Of a stretch of 64,000 nt of DNA, positions 44,228 through 51,302 are shown in pieces (positions within the stretch are counted from its first letter, which is position 1; each line of letters opens with the position of its first letter). This DNA comes from Acidobacterium sp. (GTDB lineage: Bacteria; Acidobacteriota; Vicinamibacteria; Vicinamibacterales; UBA2999), in contig NSIL01000010.1 in the NCBI GenBank assembly GCA_002737365.1, forward strand, positions 38,835 to 102,834. Direction: 5' to 3'. The translations under genes and the position numbers were made by a program. The notes beneath the pieces were generated by a model, which did not search any database, was not told the DNA's origin, and saw nothing but the letters and a program-made list of their open reading frames with translations.

Positions 44228-45667
44228 ATGTCGCTGTCCGCAGCCGACTACGCCGTCATCGGCGCTTACCTGCTCGCCATCACCGCCTTTGGATCGTGGT
44301 TCGCGCGATACCAGAAGACCACCCGCGACTATTTCCTGACCGACCGCAGCGTGCCCTGGTGGGCGATCTGTTTCACGATTGTCGCCACCGAGACCAGCAC
44401 CTTGACGTTCATCGGTATTCCTGCGCAGGCGTATGGCGGGAACATGACGTTCCTGCAACTGGCCATCGGCTACATCATCGGCCGCGTCCTGGTCAGCATC
44501 ATCTTCATCCCCGCCTACTTTCGCGGCGAGCTGTTCACGTCGTACCAGCTGCTGCAGCGACGCTTCGGCACCAGGGTCAAGACACTGGCCGCCGTGATCT
44601 TTCTCATTACCCGATCGCTGGCGGATGGCATTCGCCTGTTCACCACGGCCCTGGTCATCTCGATCGTCACGCAGGTGCCGGTGACCGGCGTCGTCCTGGT
44701 CCTCGGCGCCGCCATGATCGTTTACACCATGCGCGGCGGCGTGTCGGCGGTGATCTGGACCGACGTGGTGCAGATGTTTGTCTACATCGCCGGTGCCGTC
44801 GCGGTGGCCTGGTCGCTGCTCGACCGCATCCCGGGTGGCTGGCCCGAGGTCGTTCGCGCCGGGCAAGAGACGGGCCGATTCGTCTTCTTTGATCCAGCCT
44901 TCGACCTGACGAGGGCGTACACGATCTGGGCCGGAGTACTCGGCGGTGTCGCGCTGACGCTGTCGACGCATGGCACCGATCAGTTCCTGGTGCAGCGGCT
45001 GCTGTCGGCCCGCAGCGCCAAGGAAGCCTCGCGCGGACTGATCCTGAGCGGCTTCATCGTGTTCGCGCAGTTCATCCTGTTCCTGCTGATCGGCGTCATG
45101 CTGTTCACCTACTACCAGCATGTCCCGCTGCCGCAGACACTGTCGCGCGCTGATCAGATCTTGCCAATCTTCGTCGTCAGTGAGCTGCACCACGGTCTGG
45201 CGGGCTTCATTGTTGCGGCGATCGTGGCGGCGGCCCTGTCCCCGTCACTGAATGCGATGGCGGCCACGACCGTGAGCGACTTTTACCTGCCGTACTTCAA
45301 CCCGGCTGCCGATCAGGCAACGCAGATGCGAGTCTCGAAGCTGGCGACCGTCGGCTGGGGCGTGGTGCAGTTGGCCGTAGCGATCGGCGCGCAGTGGATG
45401 GAGCGCTCGGTGCTCGATGCCGGTCTGGCGGTGTTGTCGTTCGCGTCAGGGCCGGTGCTGGGTGCGTTCCTTCTCGGCACGCTGGCGCCAGGTGTCCGCG
45501 AGCGCGACACCTTCTGGGGCATGGTTGCCGGACTCGTCGTCATGACGGGCGTGTGGTGGAGCACGCCGGTGGCCTTCACCTGGTACGTGCTGGTCGGCAC
45601 GGTCGCGACCTGCGGCGTTGCCGGGGCCTTGTCAATGATCTGGCCGCGCGCGGTCGTCTCGCGGTGA
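44228..45667 (+). CDS. Sodium:solute symporter (SSS family)
   Basis: A 479-residue inner-membrane transporter with about 13 hydrophobic helices and SSS family features: an N-terminal DYAVIGAYLLAITAFGSWFARY helix, DYFLTDRSVPWWAICFTIVATETS, and the sodium-site region AAIVAAALSPSLNAMAATTVSDFY. Family substrates include sugars, sialic acid, amino acids and nucleosides. Neighbours suggest an amino sugar or muropeptide product. The start is 14 bp after the GHL10 stop, and its TGA overlaps the next ATG (TGATG), so all three are likely one transcript. Confidence 0.92.
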   Translation: MSLSAADYAVIGAYLLAITAFGSWFARYQKTTRDYFLTDRSVPWWAICFTIVATETSTLTFIGIPAQAYGGNMTFLQLAIGYIIGRVLVSIIFIPAYFRGELFTSYQLLQRRFGTRVKTLAAVIFLITRSLADGIRLFTTALVISIVTQVPVTGVVLVLGAAMIVYTMRGGVSAVIWTDVVQMFVYIAGAVAVAWSLLDRIPGGWPEVVRAGQETGRFVFFDPAFDLTRAYTIWAGVLGGVALTLSTHGTDQFLVQRLLSARSAKEASRGLILSGFIVFAQFILFLLIGVMLFTYYQHVPLPQTLSRADQILPIFVVSELHHGLAGFIVAAIVAAALSPSLNAMAATTVSDFYLPYFNPAADQATQMRVSKLATVGWGVVQLAVAIGAQWMERSVLDAGLAVLSFASGPVLGAFLLGTLAPGVRERDTFWGMVAGLVVMTGVWWSTPVAFTWYVLVGTVATCGVAGALSMIWPRAVVSR

Positions 45668-46707
45668 TGATCATGTCCGCGCCGTTCCCGACCGTTGCCA
45701 GCGTTCTCAATCGCGCCATCGAGCGCCGTGTGTTCCCGGGTGCGGTCGTCGAGGTCGGCCGCGCCGGTGGCGCCCTGGCGACGATCGTTCGAGGCGCCCA
45801 GACCTACGCATCGGACGCGTCGGCGGTCGCGCTCGACACGGTCTACGATCTCGCGTCACTCACCAAGGTGCTGGCGACCACCGCGCTGATGGTCGGAGAA
45901 GTGGACCGCGGACGCCTGCGGCTCAATGACCGCGTACGGCACTGGATCCCGTCGTGGACCGGTGACGAGCGCCAGCCCGTGACGATTCAGGATTTACTCG
46001 AGCACTGCTCCGGCCTGCCGGCGCATCGCCCATACTGGGAACAGCGGCGGGGCCGCGCGTCCTTTGAGCTGGCCATTTGCGAAGAGCCGCTCGCCTGCCA
46101 GCCGCGCACCCAAGCCATCTACAGCGACCCGGGCTTCATATTGCTGGGGTTTGCGATCGAGCACGCCGCTTCGCAAGCGCTCGACCAGCAGTTTGATGCG
46201 TGGCGTTCGCGTGAGCTGGGACCGTCGGTCGAGGTCGGGTTCCGTCCAGCCTCGGCGTGGCTCGAAAGAATCGCTCCCACCGAAGACACCCCTCACGGCG
46301 AAGAACGCCGCGGCGAGGTGCACGACGAGAATTGTGCGGCGCTTGATGGCGTTGCCGGTCACGCGGGGCTATTCGGGACCGCCGCCGCGGTCGGCGCATG
46401 CGCGCGCTGGTGGCTGGCCTCTCCCGCGCGTCCGCTCTTCGCCCGCAAGAGCAACACCCCTGGCAGTTCTCGCGCGCTTGGCTGGGACACGATGCTGCCG
46501 ACCTCGTCGTGTGGCACACGACTGTCACCGAGCGCGATCGGCCACACCGGGTTTACGGGCACGTCGTTGTGGATCGATCCTGAGCAGGATCTCTACGTGG
46601 TGTTTCTTTCGAATCGCGTCCACCCCACGCGAGCCGGGGAGGGCATTCAGGAAGCGCGTCGAGCGCTGCACGATGCCGTCGTGCACGACCTGGCGGTCGC
46701 CGGCTAG
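45667..46707 (+). CDS. Beta-lactamase-family serine hydrolase (AmiE-like candidate)
   Basis: A 346-residue serine hydrolase of the class C beta-lactamase/PBP4* fold. The S-x-x-K catalytic motif is SLTKVL (about residue 63), a Y-x-N/S-like motif is IYSDPGF, and the C-terminal HTGFTGTS stands for the K/H-T-G box. In Bacillus the similar AmiE removes the peptide from MurNAc beside murQ. The same neighbours here point to that job. There is no signal peptide, so it would act in the cytoplasm. An esterase cannot be excluded. Confidence 0.85.
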   Translation: MIMSAPFPTVASVLNRAIERRVFPGAVVEVGRAGGALATIVRGAQTYASDASAVALDTVYDLASLTKVLATTALMVGEVDRGRLRLNDRVRHWIPSWTGDERQPVTIQDLLEHCSGLPAHRPYWEQRRGRASFELAICEEPLACQPRTQAIYSDPGFILLGFAIEHAASQALDQQFDAWRSRELGPSVEVGFRPASAWLERIAPTEDTPHGEERRGEVHDENCAALDGVAGHAGLFGTAAAVGACARWWLASPARPLFARKSNTPGSSRALGWDTMLPTSSCGTRLSPSAIGHTGFTGTSLWIDPEQDLYVVFLSNRVHPTRAGEGIQEARRALHDAVVHDLAVAG

Positions 46708-46710
46708 TGG

Positions 46711-47376
46711 CTATTGTCCGAACGGTCGCTGGCCTGGTTGAGTCACTGGCGGCCGGCTGGGCTGCGAACCACCCGGCGAAAACGGATTCTGCCCAGGCCC
46801 CCCGCCGGCCCCTGGCTGAACACCTTGCCCCGGCCCCTGGAGTCGCTGCGTCGTCTGGACATAGACAAACGCCCATTCGTTGTACTTGCTGCGACCGTTG
46901 TAGATCCGGAGCGAGGCGTCCGTGCTCTTCGAAGTCACACCGATGATGCCGCCGGCTCCCGTGGCACCGGTGGTGCCAACGCCGGACTGCACGGCTTGGC
47001 GGGCTGGAGTACCCGAGGTTGCGCTGCCCTGCTCGCCCGGACGGGCGGCACCGGTGGGCGAGGTGACCGCCTGGGCGGCCTGATTGGCGTAAATCGGCTG
47101 GAATTCGCCGTCGGTCATCGGGTCTTTATATTTTTTGCGGAGGAAGCGTTGCTCGACCAGCACATCGATGGACGGCGGTGCCGTATTGGCGAATTTTCTC
47201 TGGAACAGGCCGATGGCGCGGGCGTATTGGTTACCGCGGAAAATGAGCTCCTGCTCCTTTTCGCGCTGGCCGAGCGTGTTCCAGTGCGGCATCAGGGCCC
47301 CCAGCAAGACGGCCATCACGCTCATGCCGACGAGCAAGGCCGCCATTGCATAGCCTCCTTGACCCGCTAACTTCAT
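46711..47376 (-). CDS. Type II secretion/type IV pilus pseudopilin-like protein
   Basis: A 221-residue protein with a prepilin-type N-terminus (KLAGQGGYAMAALLVGMSVMAVLLGALM): glycines, then a hydrophobic helix. The usual G-F-T-x-x-E is replaced by GGYAMAALL and lacks the glutamate at position 5. The middle contains the conserved KKYKDPMT segment of pseudopilins. The C-terminus is a long proline/glycine/glutamine-rich low-complexity region. ATG 47376 is chosen. It is the last gene of the secretion cluster, separated from the others by a decayed gene, a terminator and a repeat. Confidence 0.78.
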   Translation of the reverse strand: MKLAGQGGYAMAALLVGMSVMAVLLGALMPHWNTLGQREKEQELIFRGNQYARAIGLFQRKFANTAPPSIDVLVEQRFLRKKYKDPMTDGEFQPIYANQAAQAVTSPTGAARPGEQGSATSGTPARQAVQSGVGTTGATGAGGIIGVTSKSTDASLRIYNGRSKYNEWAFVYVQTTQRLQGPGQGVQPGAGGGPGQNPFSPGGSQPSRPPVTQPGQRPFGQ

Positions 47377-47430
47377 GATTCTATTATCTTTAATAGGCCT
47401 TCCACTGTCACGTTCCAACCGCCTTCATCT

Positions 47431-47752
47431 TTGGCTCCATCGCTCGGTTCGCTCCCTTCGGGTAATGACGCCGTGCCTACCTCCACGGTTGCTTTTACCG
47501 TGGTCGCCGCCGTGGTCGCCGTGTCGTGCGACCGGGTGCCGCTGACTTCTCCGACCGGGTCGACCATTCTCCCCAGCGCCAGCACCAACATCGTGCCGAT
47601 CGATGGGTCGGCGGAAATCACCGCCACCGTAACCGAGCAGCGGCACGATTACGTTTGCAACGTCCGGCGTGTCGGCGAACTCGATCCTGACCGCGACCGT
47701 CACGGACTCTGCTGGCAGTGTCACAACCAGCCAACTGGTCGTTCAGGGCTGA
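47431..47752 (+). pseudogene. Decayed Ig-like (Big-type) domain lipoprotein
   Basis: Two parts of one protein lie in different frames. The first frame reads a signal with lipobox-like VAVSCD, then TNIVPIDGSAEITATVTE. From about 47640 the continuation is in another frame, SGTITFATSGVSANSILTATVTDSAGS, ending at TGA 47752. Both segments have the bacterial Ig-like strand pattern. The join suggests a large internal deletion plus a frameshift. The 134-aa ORF of the track covers only the first part correctly. Confidence 0.6.
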
Positions 47753-47768
47753 CCTCGGCGCTCACACA

Positions 47769-47815
47769 AAACACAAAGGGCCAGAGTGCGATTCGCGCTC
47801 TGGCCCTTTGTGTTT
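47769..47815. terminator. Strong bidirectional hairpin terminator
   Basis: An 18-bp perfect stem (AAACACAAAGGGCCAGAG with its exact complement) continues inward as GCG-ATT-CGC past one T-G pair. It is flanked by A-rich left and T-rich right ends, so it could work in both directions. It lies just after the decayed Ig-like gene and before the secretion genes. Confidence 0.8.
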
Positions 47816-47825
47816 GCTTGGAGTG

Positions 47826-47900
47826 GTCCGGCTGACCACCGTCGCCGAGGCGACAGCGGTCAAGAAGCCGGACACCACATCTGAAGGCTGACGCTACATT
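47826..47900. repeat. Dispersed palindrome, extended copy 3 plus a half copy
   Basis: Outer arms GTCCGGCT/AGCCGGAC match copies 1 and 2, but 32 bases are inserted between them. The insert forms its own nested stem (GACC/GGTC and GTCGC/GCGAC). A degenerate second half (CTGAAGGCTGACGCTACATT) follows to about 47900, directly before the gspG stop. Confidence 0.55.
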
Positions 47901-47902
47901 GA

Positions 47903-48316
47903 CTAATTCCAGTCGGCGTAGCGCGTGCCGTCCAGCGCCGTGCGGTCGGAGCCACTCTTCACATCGTAGATGCCGACTTGCGACGCCGGGTTGTTCGCAT
48001 CCGGCTCGGCCTGCGTAGTCGTCCACGTGTCCTTTAACTTGGTCATCGGATCAGTGGGTACCTCACGAATGTAGCTCTCCGACGACAGCTCCGCGAGGTC
48101 GGTCGGGTACTTGTTCTTGTCGGCGTAGAACTGGTCGATGGCGTCGCGCATGCGGAACAGGTTTTCCTTCAACACCGCCTCTTCCGCGCGGGTGACGCTG
48201 TTGCGGTACTGGGCCATGCCCACGGTGGCGAGGATCACGATCAGCGTGATGACTACCAGTAGTTCGATCATCGTGAACCCGTCCGCGCGTGCCGATGCAA
48301 GTCGTGATTGCTTCAT
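47903..48316 (-). CDS. Type II secretion system major pseudopilin GspG-like
   Basis: A 137-residue prepilin. After the 13-residue leader the cleavage motif G-FTMIELLVVITLIVILATVG has the conserved glutamate at mature position 5 and the hydrophobic packing helix. The C-terminal part holds the GspG-type calcium/glycine region (VPTDPMTK, YDVKSGSDRTALDGTRYADW). It should form the pseudopilus driven by the upstream GspE/GspF. It lies 12 bp downstream of a second pseudopilin on the same strand. Confidence 0.92.
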   Translation of the reverse strand: MKQSRLASARADGFTMIELLVVITLIVILATVGMAQYRNSVTRAEEAVLKENLFRMRDAIDQFYADKNKYPTDLAELSSESYIREVPTDPMTKLKDTWTTTQAEPDANNPASQVGIYDVKSGSDRTALDGTRYADWN

Positions 48317-48328
48317 GCCCGTCCTGCC

Positions 48329-48796
48329 TCAGTTCCAGTCGCGGTACTTCGTGCCGTCCAGCGCCGTGCCCTGGTTCTTCGAGTACACGTCGTAGACATT
48401 CTGCCCGCTCCAACTGGACGAGTCAGGCTTGTCCTGATACGCGCGCAGTCCCCACTCGTCATCGCCCATGGTCGGGTCAACCGGAACACTGCGCAGGAAC
48501 TTCAGTTTACGGCCGGTCGCGTCGTTGGCCACCGACACGCCATCCACCAACGTCTGCAAGTCGGGCGGATAGCCCTCGCTATTGGCCTTGAGCGCGGTGG
48601 TCGGAATCTGGCCGAGATCGGCCGCGTCCTTGAACTTGTCGATCGCGGTCCGCATGTCGCGTAACACCCGCCGCAGTTCGGCTTCACGGGTCCGCTGGAT
48701 CGTCACCCTGGCGAGCGGCTGAATCGCTGACGCAAGAATCAGCACGATGCTGGTTACGACCAGCAACTCGATGAAGGTGAAGCCCCGTTGCGCCAT
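48329..48796 (-). CDS. Second GspG-like pseudopilin
   Basis: A 155-residue prepilin with a very short leader (MAQRG) and mature start FTFIELLVVTSIVLILASAI, including glutamate 5. The end (YDVYSKNQGTALDGTKYRDWN) is nearly the same as that of the neighbouring GspG, so the two are probably a tandem duplication with later divergence. Its ATG overlaps the stop of the cohesin-like gene (TAATG). Confidence 0.9.
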   Translation of the reverse strand: MAQRGFTFIELLVVTSIVLILASAIQPLARVTIQRTREAELRRVLRDMRTAIDKFKDAADLGQIPTTALKANSEGYPPDLQTLVDGVSVANDATGRKLKFLRSVPVDPTMGDDEWGLRAYQDKPDSSSWSGQNVYDVYSKNQGTALDGTKYRDWN

Positions 48797-49095
48797 TACC
48801 GCACCGTGATGCCGGCCGGCAGGAACTGCGGCGGCTCGAGCAGCAACGCCGCCAGCAAGCCCTCACTCGACGCGCCGGTCTGGTCGCCGGGCCGCGTGAA
48901 GATACCTTGCTGCATGCTCCGGACCCGCACAAGAGCCGGATTGTAGGTCAACGAGATCGCGAGGGTCGAAAGGCGCGTGGCGCCGGCGGCCGGCGACGGT
49001 GCCACTGGCTGACCGCCGCCGAGCGTCATGTTGCTCTGCATCCCGATGTAAATCGGGCTCAGGTCCGACGCCTTCAGGCGGCGATCAGCGAACAT
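48796..49095 (-). CDS. Small cohesin-like protein (secretin tail-like)
   Basis: A 99-residue protein with no signal peptide or membrane helix. LSTLAISLTYNPALVRVRSM and GLLAALLLEPPQFLPAGITVR resemble the cohesin-type domain that is fused to the C-terminus of GspD secretins in some Acidobacteriota. It is shorter than a full cohesin (about 140 residues) and has no secretin domain. It holds the place where pilP or a secretin gene normally stands. It overlaps PilO by 11 bp and a pseudopilin by 1 bp, so it is probably translated. Confidence 0.6.
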   Translation of the reverse strand: MFADRRLKASDLSPIYIGMQSNMTLGGGQPVAPSPAAGATRLSTLAISLTYNPALVRVRSMQQGIFTRPGDQTGASSEGLLAALLLEPPQFLPAGITVR

Positions 49096-49687
49096 CGCTC
49101 CTCGCGCGGTAGTACGTCGATACCGCCAAGCTCAACGCCAACCCATCGTTGCCAGAACTGCCTTCCGATAACGCCAAGTTGTCGATCACGACAAACTCAG
49201 TCAGGGTCTCGATGGCGTGAATCAACTGCTGTACATCGTCCCATTGGCCGCTCAACGAGTAATTCACGACCAGCCGTTCAAGCGACGAGTCCCGCAACAC
49301 CTCCGGCGTGGTCGAACTCTGCTGGAACACGACATCATGCGACCGGGCCAGCAGGCTCAGTCGCGAGTGCGTGAGGCGCTGCGCCGCACTGATATTGGCC
49401 GGCAGCACCTCGCGGTAGAACCGTTCGAGGTCCCGGGTCGCCTGCGCCTGGCCAGCGTGGGCCGTTTCAGCCGCCGTCAATTCAGTGCGCGCGTCGCTCA
49501 AGGCCTGGCTCGACACGCCTGCCCGCACGCCGCCACGCTCCACCGAGACCCGAAGCGGCAGCACCAACAGCACCAGCACGGCGATGTTGACGGCGAGTAA
49601 CGCCGCCAGCGGCAGCAGGACACGCCGGTGCTCCGAGACCATTCGCGCCAGTGGCACGTCGCCGCCGACTGCCAACAGCAGGTTCAT
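49085..49687 (-). CDS. PilO/GspM-like inner-membrane assembly protein
   Basis: A 200-residue protein with one N-terminal helix (LLPLAALLAVNIAVLVLLVLPL), a coiled coil (about residues 60-95) and a ferredoxin-like periplasmic domain (VVNYSLSGQWDDVQQLIHAIETL), the PilO/GspM arrangement. With PilN it forms the alignment subcomplex linking PilM and the pilin machinery. Overlaps PilN by 4 bp. Confidence 0.85.
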   Translation of the reverse strand: MNLLLAVGGDVPLARMVSEHRRVLLPLAALLAVNIAVLVLLVLPLRVSVERGGVRAGVSSQALSDARTELTAAETAHAGQAQATRDLERFYREVLPANISAAQRLTHSRLSLLARSHDVVFQQSSTTPEVLRDSSLERLVVNYSLSGQWDDVQQLIHAIETLTEFVVIDNLALSEGSSGNDGLALSLAVSTYYRARSDVR

Positions 49688-50346
49688 GGCCGCTCTCCCG
49701 CCACCACGTTGGCTGCCGAGCGGTTCGCCGGGGTGTCCTTGCCTGGTTCAGACGCTGCTGGCGGAATGGCTGCCGGCGCCGTCGGCGCCGACGGCGGGGA
49801 TCCGTAGTAAGCCTGCAGTACCGACATCAGGGCGCCGTCCTCAACGCTTGAATCGGACCGTGACAGGACGTCGCGGAAGACTCCCGTCTTCTCGAGGGCC
49901 TCGATGAAGCTGTCCAGATCTTCCTGTTGCTTCGACAGCACGGTGATGGCGACCAGCAGGCGGCCGTCGCTGTCAACCTGAGGCTGCACCGACGACACCC
50001 GCACGGTTGGCGGCAACGTGGCTTGGAATTGGTTGAGCAGTTCCGTCCAGGAGAACGCACGACGATTGATGAGCTCGTTGGCTTCACGCGCCGCCGCCGC
50101 CACTTGCGACAGCGCGGTCTTATCGAGTGCCTGCTGCACGGTGCGCGCCTTCTGCCGTAATTCGCGCGCCGTATTTTCGTTCTCGGTCACGACCTGGCCG
50201 AGCTCACGAGTGGCGCGCTGCAACCGCCACAGTTCGAGCGAGTTGAACACCGTCAGCGCCGCGGCGATCACCGCGAACCCGATCAGCCCGGCCCGCACGG
50301 CGCGGGTGTTGTAAAACGGCTGCGTCGACAGGTTGGCGCGCAGCAT
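49684..50346 (-). CDS. PilN-like inner-membrane assembly protein
   Basis: A 220-residue protein whose N-terminus RANLSTQPFYNTR resembles the PilN peptide that docks in PilM. One transmembrane helix (AGLIGFAVIAAALTVFNSLEL), a coiled coil and a PilN-type domain (LLNQFQATLPPTVRVSSVQP) follow. The C-terminal 40 residues are proline/alanine-rich. It is 2 bp from the PilM stop and overlaps PilO. Confidence 0.87.
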   Translation of the reverse strand: MLRANLSTQPFYNTRAVRAGLIGFAVIAAALTVFNSLELWRLQRATRELGQVVTENENTARELRQKARTVQQALDKTALSQVAAAAREANELINRRAFSWTELLNQFQATLPPTVRVSSVQPQVDSDGRLLVAITVLSKQQEDLDSFIEALEKTGVFRDVLSRSDSSVEDGALMSVLQAYYGSPPSAPTAPAAIPPAASEPGKDTPANRSAANVVAGERP

Positions 50347-50348
50347 GG

Positions 50349-51302
50349 CTAGGCCACCCGTCTTTCGCGCACCAGCATGCCCGCGAGCGGCGCCAGCAGG
50401 TCCAGCAGTTCAGGGGTGGCGCCAATGCGGTCGACCAGCGTCGCCGCCGGCCGCGGATCGACCGACTCGACGCCGACGCGCAGCCGCTCTTCGAGCCCCC
50501 GGCGCACGCTCTCGGCGCCGCCGGGCAGGCGCGCGCCACCGGCAATCAGCACGCGCCCAAAGCCGCTGCCGTGCAGGCGATCTTCGTAGTACATGGCCGT
50601 CTGGTGGACCAAATCCGCGAGCGTCCCCTCGGCCTCTTCGCCGCGATGGCGGAAGAACAACAGCGCCTGCTCGCGCATCACCGCGAGTGTGAGGTAGGTG
50701 CCGGTGATGTGCACGAGCAGCCAGTCGCCAGTCGGACGCGCGGGCGCCGCGACAATGGCGTTGATGACACTGAACGACGCGATGTCGACCAGGCCGGCAT
50801 GAGCGCCGGCCATCCGGCAGGCTTGCTCGTACTGCTGAATCACGTCGGCGCGCGCCAACGATACCAGCAGCTCGTGGCTGCCGTCGACGGCCGCCGCGCC
50901 CGGCGAGATGCTCAGGACCGCCTGCTCGATCGGGAACGGCGCGGTCTTGCGCACCTGCCAGCGAACAATTTCCCGCAGGTCGGCCGCCTTGACCGGCACC
51001 TTCTCGAGCCGCAGCAATGACACCTTGGCGACGGTGTCGGGCACGACCAACGCGACGCGCGACGTCTTCTGGCCCAATTGCGCCAGCACGCGAGCCACCA
51101 CCGTCGCCACGGCAGGCACGTCGGTCAGGTTCAGCACCGACAACGACGGCACCACCAGCCCGGGTGGCAGCGCCTCGTGCGCATGCGCCGCGATCACGGC
51201 CTGGCCGCTGCGCCATTCCAGCCGGGCGGCGCCGACGTGCGCATGATCGATCTCGATGGCCACGTCGGGGGGCGGCGTTTGGAAGAAGGCGCGGACGGTC
51301 AT
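50349..51302 (-). CDS. PilM-like actin-fold assembly protein
   Basis: A 317-residue cytoplasmic ASKHA/FtsA-fold protein. Recognisable parts are LVVPDTVAKVSLLRLEKVP with REIVRWQVRKTAPFPIEQAV, the GDWLLVHITGTYLTLAVMR nucleotide region and FGRVLIAGGARLPGG. It recruits PilN from the cytoplasmic side. The start at ATG 51302 overlaps the GspE stop (ATGA); the longer ORF in the track runs into gspE and is rejected. Confidence 0.9.
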   Translation of the reverse strand: MTVRAFFQTPPPDVAIEIDHAHVGAARLEWRSGQAVIAAHAHEALPPGLVVPSLSVLNLTDVPAVATVVARVLAQLGQKTSRVALVVPDTVAKVSLLRLEKVPVKAADLREIVRWQVRKTAPFPIEQAVLSISPGAAAVDGSHELLVSLARADVIQQYEQACRMAGAHAGLVDIASFSVINAIVAAPARPTGDWLLVHITGTYLTLAVMREQALLFFRHRGEEAEGTLADLVHQTAMYYEDRLHGSGFGRVLIAGGARLPGGAESVRRGLEERLRVGVESVDPRPAATLVDRIGATPELLDLLAPLAGMLVRERRVA

